Source: Rubrobacter sp. (GTDB lineage: Bacteria > Actinomycetota > Rubrobacteria > Rubrobacterales > Rubrobacteraceae). From it: a stretch of DNA of 10,222 nt. Positions within the stretch are counted from its first letter, which is position 1, and the number at the start of each line of letters is the position of its first letter. Shown in pieces: positions 6,503 to 10,222 of this stretch. Position numbers and translations under genes: made by a program. The stretch lies in assembly GCA_013817025.1 (NCBI GenBank), contig JACDDK010000025.1, forward strand, positions 1 to 10,222, in the 5' to 3' direction. A model generated the notes under the pieces. It did not search any database. It saw nothing but the letters and a program-made list of their open reading frames with translations, and had not been told where the DNA came from.

Positions 6503-7235
6503 TCGCGGCCAGTCCGCCGAACGGAACGGCGCCGAAGACCAGCGGGCCATCAGCCCGGCGGGGCGCCGGGCCTTCGGGTGCGTTACCTGGGTGTACATGG
6601 GGATACTCGCGTTCCTGCTGGCGAACTTCCTGATTTCACTGCCCTTCCGCTACGTGGGAAACGAGGACATCTTCGGCTACGTCCCGGCCCGCCTCGCTTT
6701 TCTGGGGCTCATACTGATACTGCCGGGTATGGTGCTAGGCGCGGTACTCGGACACCGCACGTATCGTGCGGAGAAGCGTCGGGCGGTGCGCGTCGGGGCG
6801 GGGATTGGCGCTTTGATCGGCTGGACGGGATTCTTCGCGCTGGCGTGGTTCGCGGCGGCGTTCGGCTTCGACGAGCGGGATCTGGCGTTTCGGGTCGTGA
6901 TCTTCCCCGGCTTCGGCGACAGTTACGCTTTTTACCTGTTCCCCCAACTAGCCATCCTGGCGATGGTCATCGTGATGTTCTCCCTCTACTCCAGGCGTGC
7001 GAACTTCGAGTTGCGCCGCCGAACCGCTCTCGCCGGTACGGCCCTCGTAATGCTCGCCGGTTTTCTCGTGATAAGTACCAGCTTCGACCCTCTAGGCGTG
7101 GCTGGAGCCCTGATCTCGACGGTCTCCGCAGCCTTCGGCGGTTACGTCTCTGGCATGGGCTACGCGAGAGCGGGCGGCGACGACAGGATCCCACCCGGCG
7201 CGACCATCCGACGCCGCGAGCCTCGCCCCAAGTGA
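6492..7235 (+). CDS. Six-helix integral membrane protein, function unknown
   Basis: A 247-residue membrane protein with hydrophobic segments at about 30-51, 67-88, 101-125, 145-166, 178-197 and 201-225, a polar N-terminus of ~28 residues and a basic C-terminal tail (IRRREPRPK). No catalytic or transport motif that I recognise. The start is TTG 6492: AGGAAG (6480-6485) lies 6 nt upstream, inside the end of the phosphodiesterase gene, and the frames overlap by 11 nt, so translation is probably coupled. Both ends with Arg/Lys and an even helix count suggest N-in/C-in topology. Its partner is probably the upstream phosphodiesterase, but no shared function is visible. It ends 65 bp before uvrC. 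Confidence 0.8.
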   Translation: MSSDRGQSAERNGAEDQRAISPAGRRAFGCVTWVYMGILAFLLANFLISLPFRYVGNEDIFGYVPARLAFLGLILILPGMVLGAVLGHRTYRAEKRRAVRVGAGIGALIGWTGFFALAWFAAAFGFDERDLAFRVVIFPGFGDSYAFYLFPQLAILAMVIVMFSLYSRRANFELRRRTALAGTALVMLAGFLVISTSFDPLGVAGALISTVSAAFGGYVSGMGYARAGGDDRIPPGATIRRREPRPK

Positions 7236-7265
7236 GGCGGCGGGGATAAAGGGGTGGGTTCCGAA

Positions 7266-7294
7266 GCTCGATATCCGAGCCTGCGCGGTATAAT
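7266..7294 (+). promoter_or_regulatory. uvrC promoter with perfect TATAAT and palindrome at the -35 position
   Basis: TATAAT (7289-7294) places the transcription start at about 7301, which is the G of the uvrC GTG, so the mRNA should be leaderless. At the 17-nt position there is no TTGACA; instead GCTCG (7266-7270) and CGAGC (7276-7280) form an inverted repeat around ATATC, possibly a regulator site. No SOS-type GAAC-N4-GTTC box is seen. Confidence 0.6.
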
Positions 7295-7300
7295 TCATGC

Positions 7301-9136
7301 GTGTCCCGAAACGGTTATCCCGATAGATCCCACCTCCCAACCTCGCCTGGCGTCTACATATTCAAGGACGCCGACGATCGTGTTATCTACGTCGGCAAGG
7401 CAAAGAATATTCGCTCCCGAGTCGCTAACTACTTCACGAAGTCCGGCGACGGTCGACCGAAGATAGGCGAGCTGCGTGAGCGGGTCGCCCGAATCGACTT
7501 CATCGTCACGAGGAGCGAGACCGAGGCGCTGGTCCTTGAGGCGAACCTTATCAAGCGCAACCGTCCACGCTTCAACGCCTCACTCAAGGACGATAAGAGC
7601 TATCCCTACATCGTGGTGACGACCGGTGACGAGTACCCCAGGGTTTTCGCCACGCGCTCGTCCCACGATTCGCGCCACCGGTACTTCGGGCCGTTTCCGA
7701 GCGCGGGCGCGGTCAGCTCGACGCTGGACGTGCTGAATAAGACCTTCCCGTTTCGTAAGTGCCGGGGGCCGGAGCCGGGGCGGCGCAGCGGTGTGCCGTG
7801 CCTGAACTACCACATCGGGCGCTCGGCTGCGCCTTGCGTTGGCGCAATTTCCAAAGAAGGCTACGACGCGATCATCGCGGACGTCATCGACTTTCTCGAA
7901 GGGCGGGTGGATGGTCTGATCCGTGCCCGCCAGACCGCGATGCGCGAGGCCGCCCGCGAGATGGACTTCGAGAAGGCCGCGAAGCTCCGTGACGAGCTAT
8001 CCGCTCTCTCCTATGTCCGCGACCGCCAGCAGGCCACCATCGACTCCGAAGAATCCTTCGACGCCATCGGCGCTTACGCGGAGGGCGAGTCGGCCTGCGT
8101 GCAGGTCTTCGCCGTGCGCGACGGGCAGGTCGTCAACCGGGACTCGTTCCTTTTGGACAACTACGGCGAGGCGACCGCCGAGAGCGTCGCGCTGCAGTTC
8201 ATCCCCCAGTACTACGATACGGCTACCGTCCCCCGCGACGTGCTGATACAGACGGGCGAGTCCGAGGACACCCTGCGGCCTCTCGTGGCGCACCTTTCGG
8301 AGGTACGTGGCACTCGGGTCGAAGTGCGGCGACCGTGGCGGGGGGACAAGCGGCGCATCTTGGAGAGCGCCGTGCGGAATGCGGAGTTGAGTCTGGCGCA
8401 CGAGAAGGCTCTGGACGAGGCGAAGCGGGATCGGGTCGCTTCCACACTCGACGCACTGCGCGAGGAGTTGGCATTGCCGCGGCTTCCGATGCGAATAGAG
8501 TGCTACGACATCTCCAACACGATGGGAACGAACTCCGTAGCTTCGATGGTCGTGTTTCAGGGGGGACGACCCGCGAAGGATCAGTACCGGCGGTTCAAGA
8601 TCAAGACGGTCGAAGGCGTCGACGACTTCGCCAGCATGGCCGAGGTCATAAGACGCCGCCTCGAACGCCTGCGCGAGAACGACGAGAAGTTCCCACCGCC
8701 CGATTTGATCCTGCTGGACGGCGGAAAAGGCCAACTTTCCGCCGTAGCCCCGATCTTCGCCGCGTTGAACGTCGGCGTGGACCTGCCGGACATCGCCCTG
8801 CGCTCCCTGGCAAAGCGCGACGAGGAAGTCTTCGAGCCCGGACGCCCCGAGCCGGTCATCCTGCGCCGCGACTCCGCTGAGTTGCACCTGCTACAGCGCG
8901 TGCGCGACGAGGCGCACCGCTTCGCCAATACCTACCACCGCAAGCTCCGAACCACCGAGATGACCCGCTCCGTCTTGGACGACCTGCCCGGTGTCGGCCC
9001 CACGCGCAAAAAGAAAATACTAGACCACTTCGGAACCCCCGACGCTTTCCTGAACGCCTCCCTTGAAGAACTCGAAGCCGTCCCCGGACTCCCCGGCCGC
9101 GTAGCCCGCGAAGTCCACGCCCGCGTACACCGCTAG
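7301..9136 (+). CDS. uvrC: UvrABC system protein C (UvrC), excision nuclease
   Basis: Nuclease of nucleotide excision repair that makes the 3' and 5' incisions around a lesion held by UvrB. Full length, 611 residues. N-terminal GIY-YIG nuclease: GVY (17-19), YVG (30-32), R40, and the SETEALVLEANLIK segment. The central Cys region has C154, C167 and C179, but a serine (S175) where E. coli UvrC has its third cluster cysteine. UVR domain (UvrB binding) at about 206-241 (REMDFEKAAKLRDEL). The RNase H-like nuclease carries D403 (ECYDISN), D441/D442 (VEGVDDFASM), D473 (LLDGGKGQ) and H539 (RDEAHRF), all intact. Helix-hairpin-helix DNA-binding region at the end (LPGVGPTRKKKI). The GTG start has no Shine-Dalgarno and fits a leaderless transcript from the TATAAT just upstream. 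Confidence 0.98.
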   Translation: MSRNGYPDRSHLPTSPGVYIFKDADDRVIYVGKAKNIRSRVANYFTKSGDGRPKIGELRERVARIDFIVTRSETEALVLEANLIKRNRPRFNASLKDDKSYPYIVVTTGDEYPRVFATRSSHDSRHRYFGPFPSAGAVSSTLDVLNKTFPFRKCRGPEPGRRSGVPCLNYHIGRSAAPCVGAISKEGYDAIIADVIDFLEGRVDGLIRARQTAMREAAREMDFEKAAKLRDELSALSYVRDRQQATIDSEESFDAIGAYAEGESACVQVFAVRDGQVVNRDSFLLDNYGEATAESVALQFIPQYYDTATVPRDVLIQTGESEDTLRPLVAHLSEVRGTRVEVRRPWRGDKRRILESAVRNAELSLAHEKALDEAKRDRVASTLDALREELALPRLPMRIECYDISNTMGTNSVASMVVFQGGRPAKDQYRRFKIKTVEGVDDFASMAEVIRRRLERLRENDEKFPPPDLILLDGGKGQLSAVAPIFAALNVGVDLPDIALRSLAKRDEEVFEPGRPEPVILRRDSAELHLLQRVRDEAHRFANTYHRKLRTTEMTRSVLDDLPGVGPTRKKKILDHFGTPDAFLNASLEELEAVPGLPGRVAREVHARVHR

Positions 9137-9270
9137 GTTTCAGGCATCGGCAATCAGGAGCCGAACCAAACTTGTACTGGACCGCAAGGTCGCGGGCGGA
9201 CGCCAGCGCCCCGTGACAGAGTTTGTTGGATGGGTAAACGCATCGCCTGAAGACCTCATTCCTGAAACCT
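9135..9270 (+). ncRNA. Candidate structured RNA/element closed by a perfect 10-bp inverted repeat
   Basis: AGGTTTCAGG (9135-9144) and CCTGAAACCT (9261-9270) are perfectly complementary and enclose 116 nt. Inside, CAAACT (9167-9172) pairs with AGTTTG (9220-9225), extendable by TGT/ACA over a one-base bulge. GACC-GCAA-GGTC (9180-9191) forms a hairpin with a GNRA tetraloop, and GGGCG (9194-9198) pairs with CGCCC (9207-9211). Together they nest into a branched fold. The left arm starts within the uvrC stop codon. I match it to no known riboswitch, tRNA or housekeeping RNA. It could equally be the remnant of a small mobile element with 10-bp terminal repeats. Confidence 0.35.
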
Positions 9271-9272
9271 CA
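9246..9272. repeat. Imperfect tandem repeat CCTGAA(G)ACCTCA
   Basis: CCTGAAGACCTCA (9246-9258) and CCTGAAACCTCA (9261-9272) are direct copies differing by one inserted G, 15 bp apart. The second copy is the right arm of the 10-bp inverted repeat, and the first could replace it with a one-base bulge. Confidence 0.6.
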
Positions 9273-9305
9273 AGGTAAACTTTGGCTTAAATATACGGGT
9301 AATCG

Positions 9306-9334
9306 TTGCACGCTTGATCCGTGGGTGCTACGCT
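9306..9334 (+). promoter_or_regulatory. Probable rapZ promoter TTGCAC-N17-TACGCT
   Basis: TTGCAC (9306-9311) and TACGCT (9329-9334) are 17 nt apart, giving a start near 9341 and a leader of about 48 nt before GTG 9389. The hexamers fit the relaxed TTGxxx/TAxxxT pattern of actinobacterial housekeeping promoters. Read-through from uvrC is also possible. Confidence 0.4.
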
Positions 9335-9388
9335 CGGTTTACAAGATGCTTTCCACGTTTCAGGAGCGTCGCAACCGGGAAGCCCTTC

Positions 9389-10222
9389 GTGGGTGAGTCT
9401 TCGACCATCCCTGCCACCGCCTCGGGGTCGCGACGGCGCATGGTCATAGTCACGGGCCTTTCGGGAGCTGGTAAATCCAACGCGTTGCGGGCCTTCGAGG
9501 ACGCGGGGTATTTCTGCATCGACAACCTTCCGCCGCGCATGATCCCGGCTGTCATGGAGACCGCCGGCGGTCCCGAGGACGTGGTCGTCGTGATGGACGC
9601 GCGGGGCCGGCGCTACTTCGGCGAGGAGTTGGAGAAGAGCCTCGAAACCGTGGCCGCGCAGGACGATTGGGAGCACCGTGTGCTGTTCATCGAGTCCGAC
9701 GACCCCTCACTGGTGATGCGTTACAAGGAGAGCCGGCGTCCACACCCGGCGGCCCGCAACGGCGACGTGCTCGAAGCCATCCGGGCCGAGAGGCGTGACC
9801 TCGCCACCCTGCGCGAAAAGGCGGATCTCGTAATAGACACTTCGGGATACTCCGCGCTTGACGTGCGCCTACGTTTCAAAAAGCTCGCCGAAAGCCTCAA
9901 CGAACGGCTGACGGTCAGCGTGATCTCCTTCGGCTTCAAACACGGTGCTCCCCTGGACGTGGACACCCTACTCGACGTCCGCTTCCTGCCGAACCCGCAC
10001 TACGACCCGATCCTTCGCCCCCTAACCGGCCACGACGCCCCCGTAAGCGAAGCGGTCCTAAACACCGAAGACTGCCAGGAGTTCCTAACCAAAACGCGGG
10101 ACCTCTTGACATTCCTGGTCCCCCGTTACGCCGCTGAAGGTAAAACGTACTTCACCGTAGGCATAGGCTGTACCGGAGGCCGCCACCGCTCCGTAGCCAT
10201 CGTGGAGGAACTAGCAAAAAGC
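9389..10222 (+). CDS. rapZ: RapZ/YvcJ-family nucleotide-binding protein, 3' end outside window
   Basis: P-loop protein of the RapZ family. In E. coli RapZ is an RNase adapter controlling glucosamine-6-phosphate synthase through small RNAs; in Gram-positives (YvcJ) it is a nucleotide-binding regulator of less clear role. 278 residues are present, in an open frame cut by the right edge; perhaps 15-25 residues are missing. Visible: Walker A GLSGAGKS (residues 23-30), FCIDNLPP, the RPHP segment, and the C-terminal domain motifs ISFGFKHG, DVRFLPNPHY and GIGCTGGRHRS. GTG 9389 is chosen because GGGAAG lies 6 nt upstream and it leaves a 17-residue leader before MVIVTGLSG; ATG 9440 would begin directly at the P-loop strand. 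The uvrC-rapZ order is the conserved actinobacterial arrangement, normally followed by yvcK and whiA, which would lie beyond the window. Confidence 0.95.
   Translation, partial: MGESSTIPATASGSRRRMVIVTGLSGAGKSNALRAFEDAGYFCIDNLPPRMIPAVMETAGGPEDVVVVMDARGRRYFGEELEKSLETVAAQDDWEHRVLFIESDDPSLVMRYKESRRPHPAARNGDVLEAIRAERRDLATLREKADLVIDTSGYSALDVRLRFKKLAESLNERLTVSVISFGFKHGAPLDVDTLLDVRFLPNPHYDPILRPLTGHDAPVSEAVLNTEDCQEFLTKTRDLLTFLVPRYAAEGKTYFTVGIGCTGGRHRSVAIVEELAKS

Noticed and set aside
5831..6598. Minus-strand open frame of 255 codons opposite the phosphodiesterase
   Set aside because: It lies antisense over the phosphodiesterase and the start of the membrane gene, with shadow-type composition and no recognisable motif.
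7236..7300. LexA/SOS box upstream of uvrC
   Set aside because: No GAAC-N4-GTTC-like sequence is present; the only palindrome there, GCTCG-N5-CGAGC, does not match.
7297..7326. Short upstream frame ATGCGTGTCCCG... overlapping the uvrC start
   Set aside because: It has nine codons and begins before the predicted transcription start at 7301, so it would not be in the mRNA.
9137..9388. tRNA gene or known riboswitch in the uvrC-rapZ gap
   Set aside because: No acceptor/T-arm pattern (GGTTCGAAT-like) and no cobalamin, TPP, FMN or cyclic-dinucleotide core motif could be found by eye.
1..10222. CRISPR array, IS element or phage genes
   Set aside because: No regularly spaced repeats, no transposase or integrase frame, and no structural phage protein is visible on either strand.

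Overview
The window looks like a chromosomal stretch of a high-GC actinobacterium. The core genes run uvrA (3' part), then uvrC, then rapZ (5' part), the order typical of the actinobacterial DNA-repair/rapZ neighbourhood. GTG and TTG starts are frequent, and several promoters sit directly against their start codons, as expected for leaderless mRNAs. A Rubrobacter-like deep-branching actinobacterium is my guess; nothing here proves the genus.

Layout. 1-1769 (+) is the C-terminal 588 residues of UvrA. 1766-3271 (-) is a 501-residue protein ending in a HEPN-type RxxxxH motif. It is much poorer in GC than everything around it and converges on uvrA with a 4-bp stop-stop overlap; I read it as an acquired ApeA-like anti-phage gene. 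3373-3822 (-) is a small helical protein of unknown function. A divergent control region (3823-3941) holds a GC-rich palindrome and a good promoter for 3942-4811 (+), a two-helix membrane protein with a long Pro/Glu-rich tail. After a 200-bp gap with a perfect 8-bp-arm palindrome next to a -10 box come two overlapping genes: 5012-6502 (+), an alkaline-phosphatase-superfamily phosphodiesterase without signal peptide, and 6492-7235 (+), a six-helix membrane protein started by a TTG with a good Shine-Dalgarno. uvrC follows at 7301-9136 (+), apparently leaderless behind a perfect TATAAT. A 252-bp gap (9137-9388) contains a perfect 10-bp inverted repeat closing a possible structured RNA, plus a promoter. 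rapZ starts at 9389 (+) and runs off the right edge.

How they work together. UvrA (damage recognition) and UvrC (dual incision) are partners in nucleotide excision repair. RapZ is a P-loop regulator usually found next to uvrC in this phylum. The genes between uvrA and uvrC are accessory. The most interesting unit is the low-GC HEPN gene wedged against uvrA, with a possible 5-bp target duplication (CTAAG) around it. Other notable points are a UvrC that lacks one of the four cysteines used as Fe-S ligands in E. coli, and the structured uvrC-rapZ spacer. All percentages and spacings were judged by eye; no homology search was possible.
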